Below, piece after piece: positions 52,102-60,356 of a stretch of DNA of 64,000 nt (position 1 is its first letter; each line of letters opens with the position of its first letter). The notes below the pieces were generated by a model. That model did not search any database. It was given only the letters and a program-made list of their open reading frames with translations, and was not told where the DNA came from. Source of the stretch: Bacteroides stercorirosoris. Lineage in GTDB: Bacteria > Bacteroidota > Bacteroidia > Bacteroidales > Bacteroidaceae. The position numbers and the translations under genes were made by a program. The stretch lies in assembly GCF_900142015.1 (NCBI RefSeq), contig NZ_FQZN01000024.1:35277-99276 (forward strand), given 5' to 3'.

Positions 52102-52354
52102 TTTACCTTAATCAATTTTTCTTTCTTTTTCATTGCTCAGTTGTTTACTTATTTACACTTCAAATAGAGACATATAATATACTCATATTCTGTATTACAG
52201 CGCAAAAATAGGAAGTATTACTCAAAGCTCAACAGCAAATATTTACACCAACACAAATATAAACATCACTAAATAAAATCATTGCAGGTATATAGGCGTT
52301 TTTTAATAGTGAGTAATTTCAAAGATAATGCACCATCCCTACAAAAACTATTAC

Positions 52355-52362
52355 TATCTTTG
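52355..52362 (+). promoter_or_regulatory. Promoter -7 box of the small ORF at 52394
   Basis: TATCTTTG, a perfect TAnnTTTG match, 32 bp before the ATG; a good Shine-Dalgarno AAAGGAGATAG follows it. Confidence 0.75.
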
Positions 52363-52393
52363 CAATGTTTTAATTAAGAAAGGAGATAGTGAT

Positions 52394-52516
52394 ATGGCAA
52401 GACCTATTAGAGAAACACCTATTTTATTCGGAGAAGATGCCCGTAGATTTGAAGAACAAATGAAGCATCCGCGAAAAATCTCAAAAGAAGAGCGGGAACG
52501 TAGAAAAAAAATATGA
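52394..52516 (+). CDS. Small antitoxin-like protein, interrupted at an A8 tract
   Basis: 40 residues starting MARPIRETPILFGEDARRFE, a highly conserved small Bacteroides ORF type that usually precedes a toxin-like or acetyltransferase gene. It ends RRKKI-stop immediately after eight A at 52504-52511. One A fewer would let the frame run on as RRKKYELVMKAVTNFK before a stop at about 52549, which looks like the natural end of the family. No toxin follows on this strand. Strong promoter and SD indicate expression. It may be a frameshifted remnant, a slippage-controlled gene or a sequencing error. Confidence 0.65.
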   Translation: MARPIRETPILFGEDARRFEEQMKHPRKISKEERERRKKI

Positions 52517-52522
52517 ACTCGT

Positions 52523-52563
52523 CATGAAGGCAGTTACAAACTTTAAATAACTGCCTGATGAGT
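52523..52563. terminator. Hairpin after the small ORF
   Basis: CTCGTCATGAAGGCAGTTA pairs imperfectly with TAACTGCCTGATGAG, with the perfect part GGCAGTTA / TAACTGCC at 52529-52555. It ends the small ORF and vapC transcripts, which converge here. Confidence 0.65.
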
Positions 52564-52589
52564 AAAACTATAGATTGGTTGTCGTGCCT

Positions 52590-52991
52590 TTACCTTTCAA
52601 TCCAATTTTCTATTTTTATAGATGAAAGGCGATTGAGATGTTTTACATTCTCAGTTATCATAACAAGCTTGTGATAGATAGCTGTAGCACCAATCAAAAT
52701 ATCAAAATCATCTATTGGCTGCCCTTTGGCATATAGCTCCGCTTTCTTATCAGCAAAGACAGACAAGGCATTATAAATAGGCAATATTTTGAATTGTCCT
52801 ATAAAGCTCGCAATTTGCTTCAGATGTTTTTCTTTGTTCGCGTTACGAGCAGCCCCGAAAAGCAGTTCGGCAACTGTAATCTCTGATATATAGCAATTAT
52901 TCTGACCAACTTTCGCGATTTTCTCATCCAGCTGATATCTGCCCTTCATATAGAAGATACAAATATTGGTATCAAGTAAATATCCTTTCAT
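52590..52991 (-). CDS. VapC-type PIN domain ribonuclease toxin
   Basis: 133 residues with PIN motifs: YLLDTNICIFYMKG (first Asp near residue 7), ISEITVAELLFGA (Glu) and PIDDFDILIGATAIYHKL (Asp cluster near residue 96), then LVMITENVKHLNRL. VapC toxins cleave RNA when not held by antitoxin. Its ATG overlaps the antitoxin stop by one base (TAATG), the standard toxin-antitoxin layout. Confidence 0.93.
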   Translation of the reverse strand: MKGYLLDTNICIFYMKGRYQLDEKIAKVGQNNCYISEITVAELLFGAARNANKEKHLKQIASFIGQFKILPIYNALSVFADKKAELYAKGQPIDDFDILIGATAIYHKLVMITENVKHLNRLSSIKIENWIER

Positions 52992-53245
52992 TAGTCCAAT
53001 GACACAATATGGCGCGTCGTGCCGCTTCGCTTTTCTTTAATAGCTTCCAGCATTTCCTCTGCCTCGGCATCATCTGCCCACACACCAAATAAGGATTCCA
53101 ACGTCTTACCCTTGGCGGTATCACTTGTTCCTTCTTTTTTAAGTAACGAATCTGTCAACATCTTTATTAGATGTAACTTTGTTTCATCTCCCAGCGACTT
53201 CAACATATCGAAATAGCTGTGAGCCAATCTCACGCTCATATCCAT
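52991..53245 (-). CDS. VapB-like antitoxin
   Basis: 84 residues starting MDMSVRLAHSYFDMLKS with a strong SD (GGAGG) eight bases upstream, which fixes the start at 53245 rather than an upstream extension. The central region is charged (DETKLHLIKMLTDSLLKKEG) and the C-terminus WADDAEAEEMLEAIKEKRSG resembles toxin-wrapping segments of Bacteroides antitoxins. Neutralisation of the VapC is inferred from the one-base overlap. Confidence 0.85.
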   Translation of the reverse strand: MDMSVRLAHSYFDMLKSLGDETKLHLIKMLTDSLLKKEGTSDTAKGKTLESLFGVWADDAEAEEMLEAIKEKRSGTTRHIVSLD

Positions 53246-53372
53246 AACGCCTCCTTTTTTATCCAAAAACAACTAACATCTACAAAGATAGAAAGTTTCT
53301 GCTGAAAACACAAAAAGATACTCTTTTCTTTCCGAAATCCCCCGTCTCCGGGGGAATAAAAACACGCGCGCG

Positions 53373-53773
53373 TCAGCCTGCCTTATGTACAAACAGTAAA
53401 TCCTCAACCAACAGATCGAAAGCTTGTTCACTGATGGCACCTTCGTGAAAGTAGAAGTAATGGGTGAGCAAACGGCGCACCTGGCGAATGCGGCACTCAG
53501 CGGTATAACCTTTCCACTCACCTACCCTCTTGCTGTCCAACGCCTGACGGATAACGGCTACATACGGAGTAATCAGACTGCGCACATCATCGCCGGGACG
53601 AACCTGTATCTTCTCATTCGGCAAAATAATAGTCACTTCCGGATGGTCGGCACGAACTATACGCATGGCCTCTGTCCAGCGAAAACCGTCTGAAATTACA
53701 TCACGAGTAGTCTTTTTTTTGATGCATCTGTGGCACCGGGTGCCACAAAGGCACATCTTTTGAATCTTTTCAT
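53373..53773 (-). CDS. Unknown protein split by a -1 slip at an A8 tract
   Basis: The long frame (to 53756) encodes about 127 residues with a basic, well-composed body (WTEAMRIVRADHPEVTIILP, GDDVRSLITPYVAVIRQALD, RRLLTHYFYFHEGAIS), but its own start gives an odd Cys-rich leader. A better leader starts at an ATG at 53773 in another frame (MKRFKRCAFVAPG) and meets a stop soon after eight A at 53713-53720 (minus strand). A -1 slip at the in-frame heptamer A-AAA-AAA, or one more A, fuses leader and body. Function unknown; it lies downstream of the fimbrial operon. Confidence 0.55.
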
Positions 53774-53830
53774 TGTTTGAATAAAAATTTAATTATTAAT
53801 TAATGAAGGCTATAAGCCTTCTTTTTCGTT

Positions 53831-55828
53831 CTATTCTTCCCATAGCAACTTGGGATATTCTCCCTGGCTGTAAGATTTCCAGTGTGCACTTCCCCAACCA
53901 TTAGATGAATCAGCGCTATATACAGGCCATTTATTGCTGGCAGTATCAAAAAAGGCATCATTGGATGAAAATCCATTATTAGTGCTATAATGCAGCTTAC
54001 TACTTGAAACAGAAATTCCATAATTGTTTTTCGAATAACTATTATCTAATTCTCCAGTGAGACTTCCAACCTTATTATTGCTACCATTATCTATTATTTG
54101 CCCGGCATTATAGCAATATTCCATGATCTTTGTTCTAACCAGACGGCTCAATATCCCGCCACAATCTCCATTATCGCTACGCGCATTACTTTTGACTATT
54201 GTGCCAACATTATAACAATACCTTATTTCCGTGTCCATACCGGCACTACCTGGCTCAACTTGATTTCCCCAGGTAATTCCGGCAATACCGCCACCATATA
54301 CATCTACTGTGATATTTCCAGAGTTTTTACAATATTCTATGATGCTATGTCCACCGCTACCTACTATACCACCGACATCGCCACCATTAGTTGATACAAT
54401 AGTAGCCGCATTACTACATTTGAGTATTTTACAACCGGACCTATCGCTTATATTCACTATACCTCCAAATGTTTTACCACTAACTGTTATTTCTCCGGAG
54501 ACAAGATGCACATTTTGTATCGTCCCTCCACTATAGGAAAATATTCCTCCTCGTGTGCTCTTCAGATTGCTTATCTTAAAACCCTTGCCATCATACAACA
54601 ATCCACTTTTCACCGGTTTCCAATCGGCATACATATTTAAATCTATATCGTGGGTTTGTACATAGTACTCTGTTTCCGCAGAGTTATTTTCCGTTCCCTC
54701 CACTCCTACTCCTCTCAGCTGTGGCGAAGTTGTCACCTGATACGGATCAGCCTCCGTACCTGCCCCTTCCATGCCGCCTGCACTTAACGGCAAAGTCACT
54801 GTCAAGGCGGTAGCATCTACTGTCAGGCCGGTAGTGGTGGCAGAAACCAGCAATTGCTCTTTACTCTCCGCTTTTGCCTGATTATCGGTGATATAAACAT
54901 CGAAGGAAGCGAGAGGTTCCGGAATTTTTCTCAGTCCATTCAATATATATTCGTTACTACTTCCACTGACCGCAGTTGCAGCATATTCATTTCCATTTAC
55001 TATCACTTTTGAAACCGGGCCCAATGTGGTGGCTACATAACTTCCCGTATTCAACTTCATAGAGAAATTTTTGAAAGGAGCCGCAATGCGTGTATAGTTT
55101 CCTGCCCTAACATCGGCAGCTGCAAGGGATTTCTGATAAGCATAGCGGTTGTCGGCAGGACCATAGTCAAATGCAACTTCAGCGTCTGCACCGGGACGCA
55201 CAAGGTAGCGGTATATCCCATCTGACATCTTCCACGGAACCATGCCATAAAACACAGGAGCAGGATCATACGGAGCATCCGAATTGCTCGTTTCATTAAT
55301 CTGGATCTCTATTAAAGACATGGCATGCGTGAAAGAGAAAGCCAATGTGTTGCTGTTAAGTGTACCTGCGCCTGTCATCAGGTCAGCGGAGGTATATTTA
55401 TCATAGTCGCTCTGGTCTGCCGGAGGGGTGAATGCGGAGATTATTTCCGCAACGCTCTTCTTGCCATCCATACTACCGTTGTAAGGATAATAGGCATAGT
55501 AAGTAATGCCAGTACCATATACATGAATCTGATTGTTTGTATTGACAGGTTGCCATGCTCCGGCACTATACTTATAAGGAACGTTGTTTTCCAGAATGAC
55601 ATTACCGGAGTTTTTTAAGGCAAAAACCCCTATCTGTTCATTTCCCGTGAAGGAAGTCTGGTATCCGCTTTCTTGTGTGCGTGTATCTGCTGCGCCACGA
55701 AAGCCGTCGAGCGTGACTTGCAAGGAGGCAATTGTCTTTTCGGAAGTATCTTCTAATTCCGGGCTGCAAGCCATAAACAGGGACACAAAAGTTGTCAATA
55801 AGATTATTTTTTCTGCTATCCTTTTCAT
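53831..55828 (-). CDS. Fimbrillin-like lipoprotein with GLUG-type repeats
   Basis: 665 residues, last gene of the fimbrial operon. Lipoprotein signal (LLTTFVSLFMACSPELED). Residues to about 330 resemble the Mfa-like/FimA Ig domains; the C-terminal third has GLUG-like repeats (GGIVNISDRSGCKILKCSN, GGIVGSGGHSIIEYCKNSG, GGGIAGITWGN, GGILSRLVRTKIMEYCYNAG), found in surface adhesins. Probably an accessory or tip subunit of a type V pilus. It starts 12 bp after the preceding fimbrillin gene. Confidence 0.85.
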   Translation of the reverse strand: MKRIAEKIILLTTFVSLFMACSPELEDTSEKTIASLQVTLDGFRGAADTRTQESGYQTSFTGNEQIGVFALKNSGNVILENNVPYKYSAGAWQPVNTNNQIHVYGTGITYYAYYPYNGSMDGKKSVAEIISAFTPPADQSDYDKYTSADLMTGAGTLNSNTLAFSFTHAMSLIEIQINETSNSDAPYDPAPVFYGMVPWKMSDGIYRYLVRPGADAEVAFDYGPADNRYAYQKSLAAADVRAGNYTRIAAPFKNFSMKLNTGSYVATTLGPVSKVIVNGNEYAATAVSGSSNEYILNGLRKIPEPLASFDVYITDNQAKAESKEQLLVSATTTGLTVDATALTVTLPLSAGGMEGAGTEADPYQVTTSPQLRGVGVEGTENNSAETEYYVQTHDIDLNMYADWKPVKSGLLYDGKGFKISNLKSTRGGIFSYSGGTIQNVHLVSGEITVSGKTFGGIVNISDRSGCKILKCSNAATIVSTNGGDVGGIVGSGGHSIIEYCKNSGNITVDVYGGGIAGITWGNQVEPGSAGMDTEIRYCYNVGTIVKSNARSDNGDCGGILSRLVRTKIMEYCYNAGQIIDNGSNNKVGSLTGELDNSYSKNNYGISVSSSKLHYSTNNGFSSNDAFFDTASNKWPVYSADSSNGWGSAHWKSYSQGEYPKLLWEE

Positions 55829-55839
55829 TATATATTATT

Positions 55840-57486
55840 TTAAAAAGTAAAACCCGGATAAACACTACGCATGACAGTACCATAGGCATTTCCGTAACTT
55901 CCGTTCGAGAAAGTTGTAGGAAAACCACTACCTGTAACTTTATATGAGCTTGTCCAAAGAGTACTAAAATCCATATCATTATAGTTTTCTACAGCCTTTC
56001 TACTTTTATTAATGATATCCCTCATGTCGTATGCATACTGGGTCTGCCCCACTGACATTACATACCAGCCACTGGTAGCAACGGGCGGTGCGGCAGTAGT
56101 ATTTGTCAGCACTTCACGTATCTCACGGGGATTGGAAACTGATGTACTAAGAGTTTGCGTATTTGTATAGCCGTTGAAAGCGGTTGCACTGTTGGAAGCA
56201 TTTCCGCTTCTTCGCACACCGGATATCATATCCAGAGCCACTACATAGCCTTGTATTCCTGTATTTCCGGATATTCCCGTACCACTATATTTCGATATAT
56301 TGTCTTCACGCCCTTCTCCCGTTTCACCATTGGCATATATGATGCCGATGCACGTTTTACCTGCCGTCGGTGGTATACTGTATTGCAGTGCCGTCCCGTC
56401 GGTCAGCACACGATAGCCGCCATCACTCCAGGTTCCGTCGTTATAATAGTAATCTCCTGTTTTAATATCTTCTGCTTTATATCCTTCCGCTATCTCTCCA
56501 CCCTTATCCACATCTACGGTTGTTCCACTCCATACACTGATACTGCTTACCTCTGCCGTCACTGCATCCCTTGATATTTTCAGGTTATAGGCAATGGAAG
56601 TAGAAGGTAACCAGTCGGTCATGGAAGGCAGCGCCAGGCCGGTCACAGTTCTTGTGTCTCCTACTCCGTTCATCGTATAAGTGAAGCTAAGCGTGGCACT
56701 TTCAGAACTAGTTCCCGCAGCGGCTACAGGTAGCAGAAAGAAAGTCGCTATCTTCTGGGTGGTTCCGGCTGTTATGGTACTGGAAGACGAAGGTAAAGTG
56801 GCGGTGCAGGATATGTCGTTTCCCGCTCCGGAGGCTATATTGCTCCATTGCATCCAGTCAGTCGGAGAAGTGACAGAGTGGAAGGCTACCGTACCGCTTT
56901 TCTTGGTTTGGATGGAAAGGGAGTTGATGCTTACTCCCGTGAAACCACTTCCCGCTTCCACATTGAGAACAACCCGTGTCAGTGCATGCTTGAAGGAGAA
57001 ATTGACCGTACCATTGCTTGCTGTTTTATCAGGTACGGGTTTTGCCAGTAGCAAATCTGTCTGTGCAGCTTCAGTGGCTTGCACCTGATAGGTGAATGAG
57101 GGATATCCTGCATCGGTGCTTCCCGGTAGTGTCAGTCCCGTGGCATCATGCGGCGCATAAGCAAAGAAAGTGAGTTTGTCGTTGCTGTTGGCGGGCCAGT
57201 ACTTTGTAGGGGTGTATTCCCATGAACCGCTTCCTTGCGTCACTATCTGGTTGTACATGAAATTGGGAGTGGAAGATGCCGCATTAAAACCGCTTCCTTG
57301 TGTAAAGTAAGCCAACACGCCCAGCGAAGGGAGGTTATCTTTGTTATAGTCTGTTCCTCGCGTCTGCGCCTCTATGGTCGGAATAAATCCAACGGGGACA
57401 GGCAGTTCTTCCATATCATCGGTTTGCGAGCAGGAGGCAAACAGAGTGAAACAGAAGGCAAAAGTTAAGAGTTTCATTCTTTTCAT
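55840..57486 (-). CDS. Fimbrillin family lipoprotein
   Basis: 548 residues. Lipobox in LLTFAFCFTLFASCSQTD; residues about 35-330 match the fimbrillin-A-like fold (GYPSFTYQVQATEAAQTDLL, FSFKHALTRVVLNVEAGSGF). Such proteins are exported as lipoproteins, trimmed by a surface protease and polymerised by donor-strand exchange. The C-terminal half (GKTCIGIIYANGETGEG, YAYDMRDIINK) is unlike stalk fimbrillins, which suggests a tip or minor subunit. Neighbours on both sides are also fimbrillin-like. Confidence 0.85.
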   Translation of the reverse strand: MKRMKLLTFAFCFTLFASCSQTDDMEELPVPVGFIPTIEAQTRGTDYNKDNLPSLGVLAYFTQGSGFNAASSTPNFMYNQIVTQGSGSWEYTPTKYWPANSNDKLTFFAYAPHDATGLTLPGSTDAGYPSFTYQVQATEAAQTDLLLAKPVPDKTASNGTVNFSFKHALTRVVLNVEAGSGFTGVSINSLSIQTKKSGTVAFHSVTSPTDWMQWSNIASGAGNDISCTATLPSSSSTITAGTTQKIATFFLLPVAAAGTSSESATLSFTYTMNGVGDTRTVTGLALPSMTDWLPSTSIAYNLKISRDAVTAEVSSISVWSGTTVDVDKGGEIAEGYKAEDIKTGDYYYNDGTWSDGGYRVLTDGTALQYSIPPTAGKTCIGIIYANGETGEGREDNISKYSGTGISGNTGIQGYVVALDMISGVRRSGNASNSATAFNGYTNTQTLSTSVSNPREIREVLTNTTAAPPVATSGWYVMSVGQTQYAYDMRDIINKSRKAVENYNDMDFSTLWTSSYKVTGSGFPTTFSNGSYGNAYGTVMRSVYPGFTF

Positions 57487-57612
57487 GTCTTACGATTTAC
57501 TGTCTTGAATCTATGTGTGCCCGGAGAAGGACATTCAACCTTGTCCGGGCTGGGGTTAGGGAGAAATTACGGCGGATTTGTAATTTGCCGAGACAAAAAC
57601 AAAAGACCGGGG

Positions 57613-58785
57613 TTAATTGACTGTTACGGGTTTATTCGTTTCAGCATCCCAATCAAAGTCCGATACATCCACCGTGATTGCATTCAACGTGATTGTAAAC
57701 GTGAACTTGTAGGCTTTGCCTTGTGCAAATACATTCGCTCCCAAATCCACCTCTTTGGTGAAAGAAGACGCTACAGCCGTAGTAGCACCGGAAGAAGGAA
57801 GTGAAACGATGTCATAAGAGATTGCGGCTACTACATCATCGGCTGCACCGGTACCTGTTGTTCCGTCAATAGGAATGAAGAACAGATATTGGTCGTCAGT
57901 AAACAGGTTGGCGACTGTTGAATTAATTTCAACGGCAGGCGTGGTATAGCCTTTCCAGGCAGGATTTGCCAGTTTCAGCACACCATTGGCAGAAGTTGCG
58001 GCAATGGCATACTCAGCTGCCAAATAATCACTTCCGGGAGTCGTTGCCGGAAGTTCCCATGTGGCATCATTCATATCAAAAGTGGCTTTCTGGGCAAGCT
58101 TCTTGGTATGTTTCAACTTGATGCCGGTGATGTACACTTTGGTTTCGGCATTAGTAGCCACACTGGTCTTAGCATGCATTGCCACACGGGTAAGCGCATG
58201 TTTAAAAGCGAAAGTGACTTTGCCACCGGCCGTAGTACTCTGCTGGTCTTTCACGCCCGATACCACCAAGTCCACCATATCCTTCTGATTATCCTGCAAT
58301 GTAAATTCCAAAAGCGGGTCTTCCGTAGCTGTCGCATTGGTCACCTTAATCTTGTTTGCACCGGTGGGAGTGCCAGTTGTGGCACCGGCATTGAAGGGAG
58401 CATAGGCGAAGAATGAAATCTTGTCCGTAGTATTAGTAGGCCAGAATTTTGTAGGAGAATATCCCCAACTCCCGCTCGGCGCTCCGGGAGTCCAAGTAGT
58501 CTGCACATTGTCCATAAAAAGACCTTTCGCACCGGAAGTACTATAGTTCCCGCTCGTCTGATACGCAAGGATACCGAAGCCTTTGCCAGCCACCTTCAAA
58601 CCGTTGGCGGTAGCGCCATCCGTAAGTGAGTTGTCTGTTACCAGCCCTTTTGTCTGCGTTCCCGTGTACACTCCGAATCCAATGGCACGGTTAGTGTCCG
58701 GATTGGTTTCCACAATCTCATTTTGCGAGCAACTTGCCATAGTCATGGCTGCTGCCGCTACTAAAAATAAACTTTTCGTTTTCAT
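57613..58785 (-). CDS. Fimbrillin family A protein (putative stalk subunit)
   Basis: About 390 residues. Signal and lipobox MKTKSLFLVAAAAMTMASCS, then ETNPDTNRAIGFGVYTGTQT, the usual fimbrillin start, and FAFKHALTRVAMHAKTSVAT, the conserved core strand. The C-terminal strand FTITLNAITVDVSDFDWDAE fits a donor-strand segment. Composition (Ala/Thr-rich) and length fit a main or repeating pilus subunit. An ATG four codons upstream is a weaker start. Confidence 0.9.
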   Translation of the reverse strand: MKTKSLFLVAAAAMTMASCSQNEIVETNPDTNRAIGFGVYTGTQTKGLVTDNSLTDGATANGLKVAGKGFGILAYQTSGNYSTSGAKGLFMDNVQTTWTPGAPSGSWGYSPTKFWPTNTTDKISFFAYAPFNAGATTGTPTGANKIKVTNATATEDPLLEFTLQDNQKDMVDLVVSGVKDQQSTTAGGKVTFAFKHALTRVAMHAKTSVATNAETKVYITGIKLKHTKKLAQKATFDMNDATWELPATTPGSDYLAAEYAIAATSANGVLKLANPAWKGYTTPAVEINSTVANLFTDDQYLFFIPIDGTTGTGAADDVVAAISYDIVSLPSSGATTAVASSFTKEVDLGANVFAQGKAYKFTFTITLNAITVDVSDFDWDAETNKPVTVN

Positions 58786-58855
58786 GAATTGATACATATT
58801 TTAATTAATAAAAAAGAGTTTCATTGATAACTTCATGTCTGTTCCGTTTGTCCTT

Positions 58856-59878
58856 TTATACCGGAACGTCCACTTCCTCGTCTTCCCATTCGTCCACATC
58901 CACATCGAAGCCGGAATCGGAACCGCCCTCGGGTTTCACATCGGGGAAAGTTTCGGGAACGGAGGCGTCTATAAAGAGCGTGATGTTTCCGGCACTGTCC
59001 GTTTCTTCTTCCACTGTTATGTCCGTCAGCATTTGCTCCACCACTGTCTTGCCATCCACCAGCAGCGCCTTCAGTGCAATGGAATGTGACAGCGAGCGGT
59101 CGAAGCCGAATACATCAAGCTCTCCCGTCAGCCGGCCGTCGGTGAACGAACCTTCGGCAAAAACCGGATTGCCCACCGTGAACTGCTGGCCGCCCAGCTC
59201 CTCCCCTGCACGTCCGTCGTGGAGGAAGACCGAAAGGGGCACTCCGTTCAGTGTACAACGCACCTCGCGCACATTGTGCAAGCCTTTCACGTTCAGTGTC
59301 ACCCGGATGTGCCGGGTAAGCGGCGTGGGCGTGAAGTGCATCCTGCATGCACCTTCGGGGCAGACACCCCGTGCTGCCGGAGGGGCATAGTTGCCCAGCA
59401 TGTCATCCGTCACTTCGAAGTTCAGCACCGTGCCCGATGCCAGTTTGTCGGGCGAAGAGATGATAACACGCGTATCGGCACGGGTCACCACTTCTTTAGC
59501 ATACGCTTCGAGCGATTTCATAGACTCCATTCCAGTAAACAGGAGGTTGCTGAAATCGGTGAACGAACGGTTAAAGAGTATGGCATCATAAGTTCCCCGC
59601 GGCAAACGCACGATGGTACGTTCACGTTCGCCCGTCAATATCACGCGAGGCTCACTGCCATCCTGAGGGAAGATGACCAGCGTGGCACCGTCGTCTTTTT
59701 CTTCCGGCATCCCTGCATGGCTCCAATCGGCTGTTACTGTGATCTCAGCTTCCATATAGTAAGTCAGTTCGCGACGCTCGCACGACGCAAAGAAGCACAA
59801 AAGCCACGACAGCGCAAAAAGCCACGGCAACGGTCGTATCCAACTATAATATCCCGACTTAAATACTGTATCTTTCAT
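58856..59878 (-). CDS. DUF5119 lipoprotein of the fimbrial operon
   Basis: 340 residues with a lipoprotein signal (FALSWLLCFFASCERRELTY) and a two-lobed beta-rich body (MEAEITVTADWSHAGMPEEK, ATLVIFPQDGSEP). This domain accompanies DUF3575 and fimbrillin genes in Bacteroides pilus loci; a pilus anchor or assembly role is plausible but not shown. The C-terminus is strongly acidic (DVDVDEWEDEEVDVPV). 42 bp before the 59921-60292 gene's end. Confidence 0.82.
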   Translation of the reverse strand: MKDTVFKSGYYSWIRPLPWLFALSWLLCFFASCERRELTYYMEAEITVTADWSHAGMPEEKDDGATLVIFPQDGSEPRVILTGERERTIVRLPRGTYDAILFNRSFTDFSNLLFTGMESMKSLEAYAKEVVTRADTRVIISSPDKLASGTVLNFEVTDDMLGNYAPPAARGVCPEGACRMHFTPTPLTRHIRVTLNVKGLHNVREVRCTLNGVPLSVFLHDGRAGEELGGQQFTVGNPVFAEGSFTDGRLTGELDVFGFDRSLSHSIALKALLVDGKTVVEQMLTDITVEEETDSAGNITLFIDASVPETFPDVKPEGGSDSGFDVDVDEWEDEEVDVPV

Positions 59879-59920
59879 TCATCTGATTTTTTTTATCTTC
59901 AATTCATTCTTCCCGCCCGG

Positions 59921-60292
59921 TCAGCAGTCAACCAACTTTATCTCCGACAGATACAGGCGTGTCATATGGTTCACCACACCCAGCTTCGACGCCACACGCC
60001 CGTAACGGGAGTAGAAGGCCTCGGTAGTGGGATGGTTGCAGTTCAAATGCTCGCCGGTCGCTTCCAGTACATCCAGTAGTGAAATGTCGTTAAGCGGACG
60101 GCACAGTTGGTAAGAGGTCTCTTTATCGGCCGAAGCACCGGGGATGCGGTTCACTATTTTATGGCGTTCCAGACGGGCAAGCATGACGGCAAGTTCGTCG
60201 GGGGTGATATGATAACTTTCTACGGCAAGCGCCTGATGGCCGGCGATGTCATGCAAGATGGCTATTGCTTTCTGGGTTTGTTGTGTAAGCAT
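59921..60292 (-). CDS. Small winged-helix (Rrf2-like) regulator
   Basis: 123 residues: TQKAIAILHDIAGHQALAVE, ITPDELAVMLARLERHKIVN and SLLDVLEATGEHLNC resemble the Rrf2 winged helix. However, the cysteines that hold the Fe-S cluster in IscR/NsrR are not in the usual spacing, so redox sensing is doubtful. Located inside the fimbrial operon, so a local regulator is likely. Assignment is moderate. Confidence 0.65.
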   Translation of the reverse strand: MLTQQTQKAIAILHDIAGHQALAVESYHITPDELAVMLARLERHKIVNRIPGASADKETSYQLCRPLNDISLLDVLEATGEHLNCNHPTTEAFYSRYGRVASKLGVVNHMTRLYLSEIKLVDC

Positions 60293-60356
60293 AGGACGTA
60301 GTGGTTTATAATGATCAGTAGTGATTTATGATGATTAGTAATGGGGTTATGATGAT

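Larger units (their letters stand above)
51838..52393. other. Gene-free region, AT-rich, holding the 22-bp array C
   Basis: AT-rich DNA, richest at 51960-52000 and 52140-52300, with array C at 52014-52101 and a promoter at 52355. No ORF with a start and coding character was seen. An iteron-like array beside an AT-rich stretch and upstream of an initiator-like gene resembles a plasmid-type origin (inference only). Confidence 0.5.
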
